From contig NZ_PYSY02000008.1 in the NCBI RefSeq assembly GCF_003049685.1, forward strand, positions 97,919 through 161,918: a stretch of DNA of 64,000 nucleotides, read 5' to 3'. The stretch comes from Brucella pituitosa. Its GTDB lineage: Bacteria; Pseudomonadota; Alphaproteobacteria; Rhizobiales; Rhizobiaceae. A program made the translations under genes and the position numbers. The notes beneath the pieces were generated by a model, which worked only from the letters and a program-made list of their open reading frames with translations, searched no databases and was not told the origin of the DNA. Of the stretch, positions 46,135-55,207 are shown one piece after another; within the stretch, counting starts at the first letter, position 1, and each line of letters begins with the position of its first letter.

Positions 46135-46820
46135 AATATCTGATCGTAGCAATGTCATTTGCCGTCGCATCGACACCAGCATTCGCAGCTGATGCTATTA
46201 AACGCGCGCCAGCTGCCAGCGTATCGGTTCAACCTAGCCAGCCGGTACCGCTTCCAATCTTCAAGGGTCGTGTCGCGGTTATTGATGGTCGGACCCTCTG
46301 GTTTCCCACTTATGCCCAACGAGTTCGGCTCGCGGACATTGACGCGTGCGAATTGCCTCAATGGGCGCTTGATCCGAAATGGACGAACAGGGACGTCACG
46401 AAAGCACCGCCGCCTGTACCCTGTGGCCCCTTTGCAAAAGCTTGGCTCAAAAGAGCGATCGGGGCGTCCGCCGTCTCCTGCGGTGTCGTCGGCTATGATG
46501 CTGAAGGCATGGCGCGAGCGAGATGCACATCGCGGGGACGCGACCTAGCTCTCGAAATGCTTCGTGTGGGTTGGGCGAGGGTGGATTCACCCTACCTCAG
46601 CCACCCTCAATATATAGGCTATCAGCGTACCGCCATGTCGGCGCGATATGGCATGTGGGCGACCTATGTTCTGGATATGAATGAGTGGCGGCGCAAGGCC
46701 GTCGACAAAACGCTCGATCGTCAGCCTATCGCGGATTTCAACCTACTCGTAGAGCGCAAAAGCGAAATCTCTCCCCCGTTTGCCAACGCGCGCAGAAAAC
46801 CAAGAAGGACAGACCGATAG
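46131..46820 (+). CDS. Secreted nuclease-like protein, third of three
   Basis: A 229-residue protein with a signal peptide (MKYLIVAMSFAVASTPAFAA). This is the best SNase match of the three: RVAVIDGRTLWFPTYAQRVR then LADIDACELPQWALD, CGPFAKAWLKRAIG, RARCTSRGRDLALEMLRVGW and QRTAMSARYGMWATYVLDM. DGRT replaces the usual DGDT, while Arg, Asp and Glu of the RLADIDACE region remain, so weak activity is possible. The C-terminus is basic. Confidence 0.76.
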   Translation: MKYLIVAMSFAVASTPAFAADAIKRAPAASVSVQPSQPVPLPIFKGRVAVIDGRTLWFPTYAQRVRLADIDACELPQWALDPKWTNRDVTKAPPPVPCGPFAKAWLKRAIGASAVSCGVVGYDAEGMARARCTSRGRDLALEMLRVGWARVDSPYLSHPQYIGYQRTAMSARYGMWATYVLDMNEWRRKAVDKTLDRQPIADFNLLVERKSEISPPFANARRKPRRTDR

Positions 46821-47018
46821 TTGTCGGAAATCGCTCATATTGCGCTCAATTTCGCGCGCGATCCTATGGCCTGCTTGTTGCTGGCCATCCTGCTATCGTT
46901 TTTGCTTATCATCCCGTCATCGAAAATCTGGTGGGTTTACGGCATATTGACCGCTCTGTTCCTCACCGTATCGCTGTATTGCAAGGACAACGGCAAATGT
47001 CGTTCGATGTGTTCTTGA
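46821..47018 (+). CDS. Small two-helix membrane protein
   Basis: A 65-residue protein beginning with TTG right after the previous stop, so coupled to it. Two hydrophobic stretches (ACLLLAILLSFLLIIPSSKI; WVYGILTALFLTVSLYCKDN) form a hairpin, and the C-terminus is Cys-rich (CKDNGKCRSMCS). Family not recognised; it could be a small entry-exclusion or immunity-type membrane protein. Confidence 0.55.
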   Translation: MSEIAHIALNFARDPMACLLLAILLSFLLIIPSSKIWWVYGILTALFLTVSLYCKDNGKCRSMCS

Positions 47019-47217
47019 TTAGCGTCCTTGTCTCTCCAGCGATGTTCCAAATCATCACTTGGTCTATCGCGTTGGAATTTGCTGGTTTTCGGCATTCACA
47101 CTTATCGCCCTTTGCAGCGAAGCGGCTCGAGATGTTGTCACACGGTCTCTCTTACACGCCCGAGACGTCTTGCCTACCGGGTTGTTTTCACAAGCTACAA
47201 TATGAGGATGACCTGAA

Positions 47218-47772
47218 ATGAAGCAGTTTCTGTTTGCAATCGCCGGCCTTGGCACTATCGCCGTGATGCCATCCGCTGCAATAGCGCAGGACACGGGAGG
47301 GATGCCATCTTGGGGCTGTCAGGTCCTTTTGTGCGCAGCATCATCAAACCCTTCGTGGCATGGTGTCCCTTATTGCGTCCCGCCAATGACCAAGTTGATC
47401 AAGGCCATGGCAAAACCGGGTTTCTCATGGCCCATTTGCCATGAAGCTAAGTCTGGCAAACCCGGATATCAGCCTTACGAGGATTGCCCATCTGGATTCA
47501 AGGAAGCCAGCAATATGAGTGATCGCGGCGCAATGCTGTCCAACCGCTGCGAAAAGACAATCAACACCTGCACCAACAAGATCAGGGACCAGAACAAAGA
47601 GCTTCAGCAGTACAAGGATGTTCAATATCGAGACATTGGCAACTCGGATCGCGGAAATAGTTGTCGAAAGGTCGTCTCCATTGCTCGTCCAATGCGAAAA
47701 GACCCTTACTTTTTCGACGTTCCCGATTATCAAGGTTTGAAGGGGCGCTATTGGTTCAACTTGAAATTTTAA
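47218..47772 (+). CDS. Secreted cysteine-rich protein linked to T4SS
   Basis: A 184-residue protein with a signal peptide (FLFAIAGLGTIAVMPSAAIA). The mature part begins WGCQVLLCAASSNPSWHGVP then YCVPPMTKLIKAM, and has further cysteines (WPICHEA, YEDCPSGF, NRCEKTINTC, GNSCRKV), about eight in total. I recall proteins starting this way beside alphaproteobacterial conjugation genes, with no known function. The ATG is preceded by a weak AGGATGACCTGAA region. Confidence 0.68.
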   Translation: MKQFLFAIAGLGTIAVMPSAAIAQDTGGMPSWGCQVLLCAASSNPSWHGVPYCVPPMTKLIKAMAKPGFSWPICHEAKSGKPGYQPYEDCPSGFKEASNMSDRGAMLSNRCEKTINTCTNKIRDQNKELQQYKDVQYRDIGNSDRGNSCRKVVSIARPMRKDPYFFDVPDYQGLKGRYWFNLKF

Positions 47773-47781
47773 GGAGCTCTA

Positions 47782-48226
47782 ATGAATCAGAACGCACTTC
47801 TCGCACTGGCAGCAAGCGCCGGCATCGCTGTTGGCGCGGCGGTACTGGTTCGTAGTCTCCAACGCTTCGAGCAACGCAGCAGCCATCGCAAAAGCCGATA
47901 TCGTTGCAGCGATCAAGGCCGACCCTACACTTTGTCCCGTTCCCGATGAGCCAGCGGCGAGCGCCAAGCTCGATGTGCCAACTCAAGCTGAAGCATTGTT
48001 TGCCGTAAGGAAGCTGGAAGAAAAAAATCCGCTCTTATGGGACAGAAGAGAACTCGAAAACCTCTCTGTCTCGTTGGCGAATTGTTGGCCAGTCGACGGT
48101 GCGACCGGCATGGTCGAATGCGTAGCCAATGTCAAAAAAAACCCGTCGGCGCAAACTATCGCGAGAACGGTTGGATTTGCCAAGGATCAATCATCCGGCG
48201 AATGGATTGCGACAGACCGCAAATGA
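47782..48226 (+). pseudogene. Membrane-anchored hypothetical protein, frameshifted
   Basis: ATG 47782 has AAGGAG upstream and encodes a start MNQNALLALAASAGIAVGAA (membrane anchor), but the frame then ends early. The rest continues in another frame (SNASSNAAAIAKADIVAAIK, DPTLCPVPDEPAASAKLD, LANCWPVDGATGMVECVANV). One frameshift near 47845 explains this. Corrected length is about 147 residues. Family not recognised. Confidence 0.6.
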
Positions 48227-48227
48227 A

Positions 48228-48247
48228 GAAGCCCGCTGGCGGGCTTC
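48228..48247 (+). terminator. Terminator hairpin
   Basis: GAAGCCCGC-TG-GCGGGCTTC is a perfect 9-bp stem two bases after a stop codon, between converging genes. A weak T/A-rich stretch follows. It probably terminates the nuclease-like operon and may work in both directions. Confidence 0.75.
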
Positions 48248-48276
48248 CAGCAATCATAATTTCTTATCGACGCTTT

Positions 48277-48513
48277 TCAAAACTGATGCCATTTCGCCCG
48301 TGCGAGCGTAATCCGCCCGGAGATAAGAGAAGCGGCGAGATAGACCAGTTTTCCGATGGCGTCATCCACATCTTGCGGCTCATAATCTACGATCCGGCGC
48401 GGATCTTCCGCTAGCGATGACATATCCAGCAGTCGTTTTGTCGGGCCATTGTCGCCTAGGTCAACGACATTGGTTTCATCCCGCCAATCCAATGTATCTG
48501 CAATAGCATCCAT
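48277..48513 (-). CDS. Small hypothetical protein
   Basis: A 78-residue acidic protein: MDAIADTLDWRDETNVVDLG then DPRRIVDYEPQDVDDAIGKL and ISGRITLARAKWHQF. Family not recognised. Its orientation is opposite to both neighbours and its end faces a terminator hairpin, supporting a real monocistronic gene. Confidence 0.55.
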   Translation of the reverse strand: MDAIADTLDWRDETNVVDLGDNGPTKRLLDMSSLAEDPRRIVDYEPQDVDDAIGKLVYLAASLISGRITLARAKWHQF

Positions 48514-48781
48514 AATGGCCTCCGAAATTCATTTTCAGAAGATGGGTGATGCTCGTAAGTGCAATCCTCGAAACTGATGCCTAGTTGATAGCAGCACGAT
48601 ACACGATCATTAGTAGATCAATGCTTCTTACTGCCCGATGCACAGTTTCTCGTCTCCATACACCAATTTTCTGACGAAACAGTCATCCCAAAATCCAAGT
48701 GATAAAAATGTTGATTAAGGCATCCCACACGATAGGATGAGAAACACTGCGAAACGAAACGAAATCTGAGCCGCTAAGATA

Positions 48782-50353
48782 TTGACAAAGAACGGAAAGT
48801 TTTTTCTCCCGCCACCGAAGGATGGGAGCGACTTCAAAGAATTGTTCAAGCTCATTGTCGCCGCCGGTGCTGGTCGCCCGCTAGGATCCGACGGTCATAC
48901 GGCAGGTCCATGGACGCCAGAGCTTCTGGCGGAGGCCATAACGCATGTAGATCCTAAGCGGATTGGTGTCGATCTTCGAACGGTTCAGCTCTGGTTTCAG
49001 GAGAATGAAAAAGGCATAAGCACGACCAACATCGGGTTGCTGGCAAGAGTTTTAAGTTGTGGTGATACGGTTGCTACAAGCGAATGGAGTATGGAACTCA
49101 GCGCTGCACACTCTCGGCTTGTCGCTAAAAGACGTGAGCAGAAGAAGACTGAAACAGCCGAACCGTCGGAGCCAGCCCGAGTTGAACCCCGAATTGCAAC
49201 ATCGGACTCTGCAAACGATAACGATGGTAAGCGATGGAATCTGACTAGATGGTCAGAAAAGCTTTTCGGTGAGGGGTCTCCACTGAATCTGTCTGCCTCG
49301 GTTTTTGCTGGAATGTCGGCTCTCGGGTTCCTTTCGTACATCATTGGCATTCACAACGTAACATTCACCCGATCAGATGGCGTGATCAAGCAGGTCGGAT
49401 TCCTTTGGGCGGCGAACTGGACCCTCGTGTTCATGGTGTTTCTTCCGGTCTTCCTGGCCTTCGTTTCCGAACTGGTGCATTCGTGGAAGCAGGAGGAACG
49501 TCGTCGGCATTTCGATGGCACACCCGAGTACAGCGACCGGGCATGGCGTGATATTATCGACGCCTCATCGGGTTCGTTTTGGGCGGTCTTCCTAATCTGT
49601 TTGCTTTTTGCTGGTGTGTTCCAGTGGATCGGCGTTTGTCTGGTCCCTCTCATAAGTGGAGGAGGAAATTACGCAACCGATTGGGGCACAATCGCGATAG
49701 TCCGGCCCGAAATCGTGACGATACCTGTTGCGATCGGTTTTACGGCATTTGCCTATCTTTATATGAGTTTTTCATTTTATCTCTTCTTCGCCGGCCTCAT
49801 ACTGCTTTACTCGGTCATCAATGACCTTCGAAAGTTACGCGAAGGACCAACAGCGCAGACGAACGCAGGTACGGGCTTTAGAAGCGAGACCGCTATCTGG
49901 GTTATGCAGGGGGTTTTTCGCTGCACGGTTTTAGGCATTTTGATCGCTACCGTGATGAAGCTACAAAGCTCGTATTTAGCCTCTAACGGCGCGAGCATTG
50001 TAGCCTGGGTGATCAACGACCTTTCATCTATCTTGTACGATCAAGCGACGGCGCACAGCCGTATCAGCTATCGAATGCCCACACACTACAGCAGTCTGCT
50101 AATCGCAATATCGACCTGTTTTGTTTTCCTTTATGGAGTGACCCGCACTGGAGCAGGAAATCATTTTAAAGTCACCTTGTGGAAAATGACCGCCGTTGTG
50201 ATGCTTCTATTTGCAAGCTATCTGTCAATCGACACGTTTTCTGGCTTTACAGTCTTGATGTTTGTCGGGCTCCTAATCGCTATTTATGGCTTATTTGATC
50301 CGGCCCTTGGGTCCCGGCGCGCGAGTGAGGTGAGTAATCAAAGTGTTTCATAG
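48782..50353 (+). CDS. Membrane protein with N-terminal HTH-like region (RcgA-like)
   Basis: A 523-residue protein. Residues 1-140 are soluble (FKELFKLIVAAGAGRPLGSD, PWTPELLAEAITHVDPKRIG, VDLRTVQLWFQENEKGISTT) and look like a DNA-binding or regulatory segment. Residues 170-510 contain about eight membrane helices (LVFMVFLPVFLAFVSELVHS, FWAVFLICLLFAGVFQWIGV, YMSFSFYLFFAGLILLYSVI). It resembles what I remember of RcgA proteins of rhizobial plasmids, which were tied to control of conjugation; that name is tentative. The start is a TTG, which is uncertain. It overlaps the broken hydrolase by 11 bp. Confidence 0.7.
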   Translation: MTKNGKFFLPPPKDGSDFKELFKLIVAAGAGRPLGSDGHTAGPWTPELLAEAITHVDPKRIGVDLRTVQLWFQENEKGISTTNIGLLARVLSCGDTVATSEWSMELSAAHSRLVAKRREQKKTETAEPSEPARVEPRIATSDSANDNDGKRWNLTRWSEKLFGEGSPLNLSASVFAGMSALGFLSYIIGIHNVTFTRSDGVIKQVGFLWAANWTLVFMVFLPVFLAFVSELVHSWKQEERRRHFDGTPEYSDRAWRDIIDASSGSFWAVFLICLLFAGVFQWIGVCLVPLISGGGNYATDWGTIAIVRPEIVTIPVAIGFTAFAYLYMSFSFYLFFAGLILLYSVINDLRKLREGPTAQTNAGTGFRSETAIWVMQGVFRCTVLGILIATVMKLQSSYLASNGASIVAWVINDLSSILYDQATAHSRISYRMPTHYSSLLIAISTCFVFLYGVTRTGAGNHFKVTLWKMTAVVMLLFASYLSIDTFSGFTVLMFVGLLIAIYGLFDPALGSRRASEVSNQSVS

Positions 50354-51385
50354 TTGGCTTGATCAATGGGATGAGAAACGGGCACGACGCGGAGAAGATG
50401 CTAAAAAAGTAACAGCCGTCATTCTCGATGCAGAACGTGCGTTTCCGGGCGCCCCAAAGGTTTCCACTATCGATGAATTCTGCCAGCTCGGGGTGCAGGC
50501 AGCTGCCATCGTACTTCAGAGCGCCACTCGGTAGCGATAGAGATTTTGAGCGGGCGGGGACTACCTCAAATTTCCATCTGAAATTTCGACAGACGTTGAG
50601 GAAAACAACCAGGTCTGGGCTAAGATCACGGATAGCGGGTCACGGGACAAGGCACTGGTGATATTTCATCATTGGAACGCACGTTCCCGTAATAGTCAGA
50701 TCGCACGATATTTCTCGAAAAGAGGCATTACGGTTGTCGAGATCGCAATGCCTTATCATTTTGAACGAAGCCGTCCGGGGTCCGACTACGCTGATTATAT
50801 GCTTAGCGCAAATCTCGGCCGAACGATCCAATCGCTACGGCAGGCCGTGTGGGATGGACAAAAGCTCATTCGCTGGCTCAAAAGCCAAGGCTATCGAGAA
50901 ATTTCCGTACTTGGAATGAGCCTCGGTTCATGGGTTGCAGGACTGGTCGCGGCTCATGATACCAATGTTAAGAAAGCTTCGCTGTTTCTCACAGCCGGAA
51001 GTCTGGCCGAGATGGTCTGGACCGGGCGCGCAACGCGCGCCATACGCGAACTTTGAGCCCACGATAGACCTTTCTCATCTACAGGGCTTGGGCACCGCTC
51101 GATCTGGGAAATTACGCCTACAGTCTCGCCCGTCCAGATTTGGATATACAGATTGTTTTGGCAAAAAGAGACAAGGTTGTATTGCCAGAATTGTCAATTG
51201 CTCTGTTGGAAAGTCTGAATAATGCTGGCGTAAATCCGAATGTTCAGCAATTAAACTGTGGTCACTATTCACTTGCCATTCCGCCGTACATTTTTAGGGC
51301 TGGAGCCAATTTGAAGCGATTTGTTGCTTCAACATCGTTGCGAAGAATGTTCCATAATTATACTTATCTGATTCATTTTGTATAA
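50343..51385 (+). pseudogene. Alpha/beta hydrolase, frameshifted
   Basis: The N-terminal piece MFHSWLDQWDEKRARRGEDA and PKVSTIDEFCQLGVQAA is followed, after a frameshift near 50530, by DKALVIFHHWNARSRNSQIA then YFSKRGITVVEIAMPYHFER, the nucleophile elbow ISVLGMSLGSWVAGLVAAHD, and, after another shift near 51050, LDIQIVLAKRDKVVLPELSI and NVQQLNCGHYSLAIPPYIFR (Asp and His of the triad). At least three indels break it. It follows the RcgA-like gene with overlap, so they formed an operon. IS30 begins 17 bp after the last frame. Confidence 0.8.
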
Positions 51386-51401
51386 CAGGGTGGGTTCTAG
51401 T

Positions 51402-52487
51402 TTGAAGTGCGACTTGCAAATGATAACAATGAGTTATCAATGCAAGGAACCTGTCATGGAACGCACCTACGCGCATATTGATCTGGATGAACGCCGCAGA
51501 ATAGCGCGCTGGCGCACCGCAAAGCTCTCCGTTGACGTTATTGCTGAGAAGCTTGGAAGGCACCGCTCGACCATTTTTCGTGAACTCAAGCGCAATCAGT
51601 TTCACGATGATGAGATCAAGGATTTAAACGGCTATTACTGCACGATTGCCGAGCAGAAATCCCGCGAGCGGCGTTCAAAGCAACGTAAGCTGATCCGGTA
51701 TGATGAGCTACGGCAGTCCGTGATCGATCACATCAGCGATGGATGGTCGCCGCAACAGATTGCAGGGAGAATGCGATTGGAACGCCATCCAATCTCTGTC
51801 AGTCATGAAACGATCTATCAGTTTGTGTATTCGACCGACGGTCGAAAAGAAAACTTTGGAAATATCTGCCGGAACGTCGTGCCAAACGACGCCCACGTCA
51901 TGCCCGGCGTCATCATGGACGCCGCTTTCCACCAGAACTGAGCATCCTTTATCGTCCAGACATGGTTGCCAGACGCAAGCAGTTCGGACACTGGGAATGC
52001 GACCTTATCCAGTTTCGCAAGAGGTTCGGCAAGGCCAATGTGACGTCTCTAGTCGAGCGGGTGAGCCGCTTTACGGTTTTGTTGCGCAACAATGATCGTC
52101 AGTCACGACCAGTGATGGATGGGGTGATTAGGGTACTCAACCCTGCCCCAAATAGCCCGTCGCTCCATCACGTTTGATCGTGGCACTGAGTTCAGAATGG
52201 GCTTATCTGCAGAATGGGATCGGGTCGCAAACATGGTTCTGTGATCCGCAGTCACCCTGGCAGAAAGGCACCGTTGAAAACACCAACAGACGCACAAGAC
52301 GATGGCTTCCCGAGATCTTGATCCGCTCACCCTCAGTGATCGAGACCTCGCCTTCATCTGTCATCGCCTCAACAATACGCCGCGCAAATGTTTGGGTTAC
52401 AAAACACCTGCAGAAGTCTTTCGGCAAAAATTAATCGCAAACAGACATCGTTTTGCGTAAACTCAAACCGCAAAAGTCGCGCTTCAG
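51402..52487 (+). mobile_element. IS30-family insertion sequence, degraded
   Basis: The left end TTGAAGTGCGACTTGCAA (51402-51419) and right end CCGCAAAAGTCGCGCTTCAG (52468-52487) are imperfect inverted repeats sharing TGAAG-GCGACTT. They bracket a single transposase frame. About 1.1 kb, the normal IS30 size. No clear target duplication was recognised because the right neighbour is another IS remnant. Confidence 0.78.
51456..52460 (+). pseudogene. IS30 transposase, frameshifted
   Basis: The HTH region is intact (HIDLDERRRIARWRTAKLSV, IAEKLGRHRSTIFRELKRNQ). The central part GWSPQQIAGRMRLERHPISV is followed by a frameshift near 51940, then HWECDLIQFRKRFGKANVTS (first catalytic Asp), a shift near 52170, EWAYLQNGIGSQTWFCDPQS then PWQKGTVENTNRRTRRWLP (catalytic Asp/Glu region), and the end RLNNTPRKCLGYKTPAEVF. 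Three or more indels; inactive. Confidence 0.88.
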
Positions 52488-52502
52488 CCTGACCTCACAA
52501 CC

Positions 52503-52948
52503 TTATTCGCCGCACCCGACATTGCAAATGGTCAGGTTATGACTCGATGCCGTGCCCGTCACCGCCACTAGGAATTCCTCGGGTTCCTTAAACATATTGA
52601 GGCGAATATTCTGCCTGTCCTCGACGCCCATCTGGTGGTCGATAATTATGTAGCTCACAAACATCCGAAAGTCCGTGCATAGCTCGCGGCTCGTCCGCGC
52701 TTCCATGTCCACTACACCCAACTTATGCGTCATGGCTCAACCAGGTCGAGCGGCAGTTTGACCCTATCACGCAACGGCAGATACGCCTTGGTTCTTTCGT
52801 CAGCGCCAGGGACCTGATTGGGAAAATAAGCGCCTTCGTTGAAGCCTATAATGCCAAGGCAAAACCCTTTGTCTGGACAGCCACAAGCCAGTCCATCCTC
52901 GCGAAGATCGAACGATTATGTAAAGCTATTTGCCGGACAGGACACTAG
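52503..52948 (+). pseudogene. IS630-family transposase, C-terminal remnant
   Basis: In one frame: LFAAPDIANGQVMTRCRARH, a stop, EFLGFLKHIEANILPVLDAH, VVDNYVAHKHPKV, a stop, RPRFHVHYT; then, one frameshift later, TYASWLNQVERQFDPITQRQ and SAFVEAYNAKAKPFVWTATS. This is the last half of an IS630 transposase with the second Asp (VVDN) and the Glu position (LNQVE). In-frame TAG codons replace CAG- and TGG-like codons, so here the decay includes substitutions. Its own stop is formed at the edge of the IS5 insertion. Confidence 0.88.
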
Positions 52949-53814
52949 GCCGTGTGGACGAATTGACTCAGGTATAAGTTTTCCGGTTCCAGATTTTCTT
53001 TCAACATGATTCACACATTGCCGACGTAATTTGGAGGTCGGCAATGTGCACGAGATACAGAGAGTGACTATGAACTGGCACTGGAGGTCTTTCGTGCTTG
53101 TCTACCAGCCGTTGGCGCGAAAGCAAAAAATGACCGCCTATTTCTTGAGGCATTGCATTATTTCACCCTTCATAACATCTCATGGCGGGCTTTGCCTGAG
53201 CGATTTGGTAACTGGAACAGCATATGGAAGCGTTTTGACCGCTTGGGTAAAGCGGGTGTGTTCGAAGACTATTTTTCCATTTTGGCTGGGCTTGATGAAA
53301 GCGCTCATCTGATTGCTATGTTCGACAGCACCGTCATTCGCGCCCATATCTGCAGCAGGTGCTAAAGGGGCAGGAAGGTCAAGCGCTCGGTCGTTCTCGT
53401 GGAGGGTTCGGAACCAACATCCATCTGAAAACCGACCGAAATGGTCAGCCTGGGTTTGAACTAACCGGAGGCGAAGCTTCCGATAGTAAACAGTTTGAAA
53501 GCCTCATGGAAACTGGCCCTCAAGTCAGGCACCGCGCTATTATTGCTGACAAAGGCTATGATAGCGACGTTAATAGAGAGACTGCGCGAAAGGCTGGCGC
53601 AATTCCTGTGATCCCTTACAGATCAAACAGAAGAAATATTCCGAAACATTTTGCCACGGCGCTTTATCGAGGTCGCGCACGTATTGAACAAATGATGGGG
53701 AAGCTCAAACGGTTCAAACGTGTAGCACTACGTTGCGAGAAAACAGCAAGAAATTTCCGATCCATCGTCGCAATCGCTGCTGCTTTTATCTTAATCAATT
53801 CCGTCCACACGGCC
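52948..53814 (+). mobile_element. IS5-family (IS427-like) insertion sequence
   Basis: 867 bp bounded by GGCCGTGTGGACGAATTGA on the left and its complement (differing by one inserted G) on the right. A TA duplication flanks both ends (52946-52947 and 53815-53816). It landed in the stop codon of the IS630 remnant and next to the GntR gene end. Confidence 0.88.
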
Positions 53815-53817
53815 TAG
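53044..53817 (+). pseudogene. IS5-family transposase, frameshifted
   Basis: The pieces are SDYELALEVFRACLPAVGAK (a frame not opened by its own start), then ALHYFTLHNISWRALPERFG and HLIAMFDSTVIRAHI (first DDE Asp), a shift near 53350, then GRSRGGFGTNIHLKTDRNGQ, RAIIADKGYDSDVNRETARK (second Asp) and RGRARIEQMMGKLKRFKRVA (Glu). Programmed frameshifting is known in this family, but two separate shifts make decay more likely. Confidence 0.85.
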
Positions 53818-53824
53818 CATGTGA

Positions 53825-54569
53825 TCATCGGCTCAAGTTTACAGCATTCACTCGTGTAACCCGTGCCTCGTGAGAAGAGCGCAGACGGTAACGATCTCCA
53901 GGATAAGTGAACCGGCTGCGTGTCTGGTATACCATCGCGCCATGTCTGCCTATCTACAAGCAAACAAGGCTGACTGATATCAATCTGCAGATTTTCGCGA
54001 ATGTCTTCATCCGCGCGTATAGCACGGATTGTATTGTCGACTGTCGTGACAATCGTGTTACGCAACAGCCAGAAATTCGGGGTAATCAGGGTGAAGTCCT
54101 GCTCGAGATAATCGGGCGCTTCAGCGCTATTCACATATCGCTCTTCGATTTGGATCGGTGTTCCATCTTCGAGGTGCAAAAGCTTGGAATAGAAGACGTC
54201 GTTTTCGGGCGAGCTCTGCAACATATTCCGCCGCGGGTTGTCCGCACTCAAAACCTCGTGCTGCAAAACACGGCTGCTATGCGCGCCGCCCGACAGGATC
54301 ACTTCCTCTGAAGCGTCTGGCAAATTGAAAATCGCGCATTGCATCCGCGGGCCAACGACGAATGTTCCGCGTCCCTGAATGCGCAACAGAACCCCGTCAG
54401 CCTGCAATTCCCGCAATGCCCGGCGCACTGTCAGGCGAGATGCACTGAAGGTTCCCGCAAGGTCATCTTCTGAAGGCACCTGAAAGTTTGCCGGCCATTC
54501 TGCTGTTTCGATCTTTTTGTCGATAGCGCTTTTTATTTGAGCATATAATGGTTGGTCTGAACTGTTCAT
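53825..54569 (-). pseudogene. GntR/HutC-family regulator, frameshifted near C-terminus
   Basis: The N-terminal winged helix is intact: PLYAQIKSAIDKKIETAEWP, VPSEDDLAGTFSASRLTVRR and LRELQADGVLLRIQGRGTFV. A UTRA effector domain follows (HSSRVLQHEVLSADNPRRNM; LLHLEDGTPIQIEERYVNSA; VDNTIRAIRADEDIRENLQI). Near 53935 a one-base deletion shifts the frame; in the corrected frame it ends YPGDRYRLRSSHEARVTRVN as in the second copy at 57.1 kb. It may still bind DNA. It probably controls the UbiD/UbiX and transport operons. Confidence 0.85.
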
Positions 54570-54675
54570 ATCTCACAACAAATGATGTTATTAATAGCGC
54601 ATAATCACATTCATAGTCGGGCTGGGTCAAGTCCACTTGCGTGATTACACATGGCATGAATCACGGGTTTCACCC

Positions 54676-55189
54676 CTAATGATTGCTTGCTAATGTTCTG
54701 GCTACAAATTCAGCGTCTGCCGGAAGTTGGTCCAGCGCCGGAAAGCCGAAGACATTCAAGAACATCAGCGAAACCGCTAAAATATTTGGTTTGTCATCAA
54801 TGGGATCCACCCTGAAATAGATTGGGATCAGTTTTTCCAAAACATCAACTTCAATTCTTTCGGCGTTTAACTCAGCACTTTGATAGTCTCGCGGAAGGCA
54901 CCCGTATTTTCAAAACGTGTCGCCCACGCATGCACCTTCAGCGTCTTTCGGACAATTCTCAGCGGGATTACGACCTCTTCCCGCCATTCTTGTATTTCGG
55001 CGTATAGAGCGCTGAGCGCTTTTGCCGTGACATATCGGTCTGTTGTTACCGCGTGCAGAACCGCCAGATAAAACGGCACATCAATGGCATAATTGTCTTG
55101 CAAGCTCAGCAAGGCAGCCGGAATTCCGGGCTTGGCATAGAGTTGAAGCATAAAGCTCAAAGTGCTGAATGACGTTCTATATCGTCCAC
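54676..55189 (-). pseudogene. TIGR02444/DUF2390-like protein, frameshifted
   Basis: The pattern FMLQLYAKPGIPAALLSLQD then NYAIDVPFYLAVLHAVTTDR and EWREEVVIPLRIVRKTLKVH matches TIGR02444 proteins (function unknown). It begins at GTG 55189, needs one base near the start and one near 54870 to be open, and ends LPADAEFVARTLASNH. It lies 18 bp after ubiX on the same strand, so it was the last gene of the operon. Confidence 0.66.
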
Positions 55190-55207
55190 TCGCGTGATCC
55201 TCTGCCT

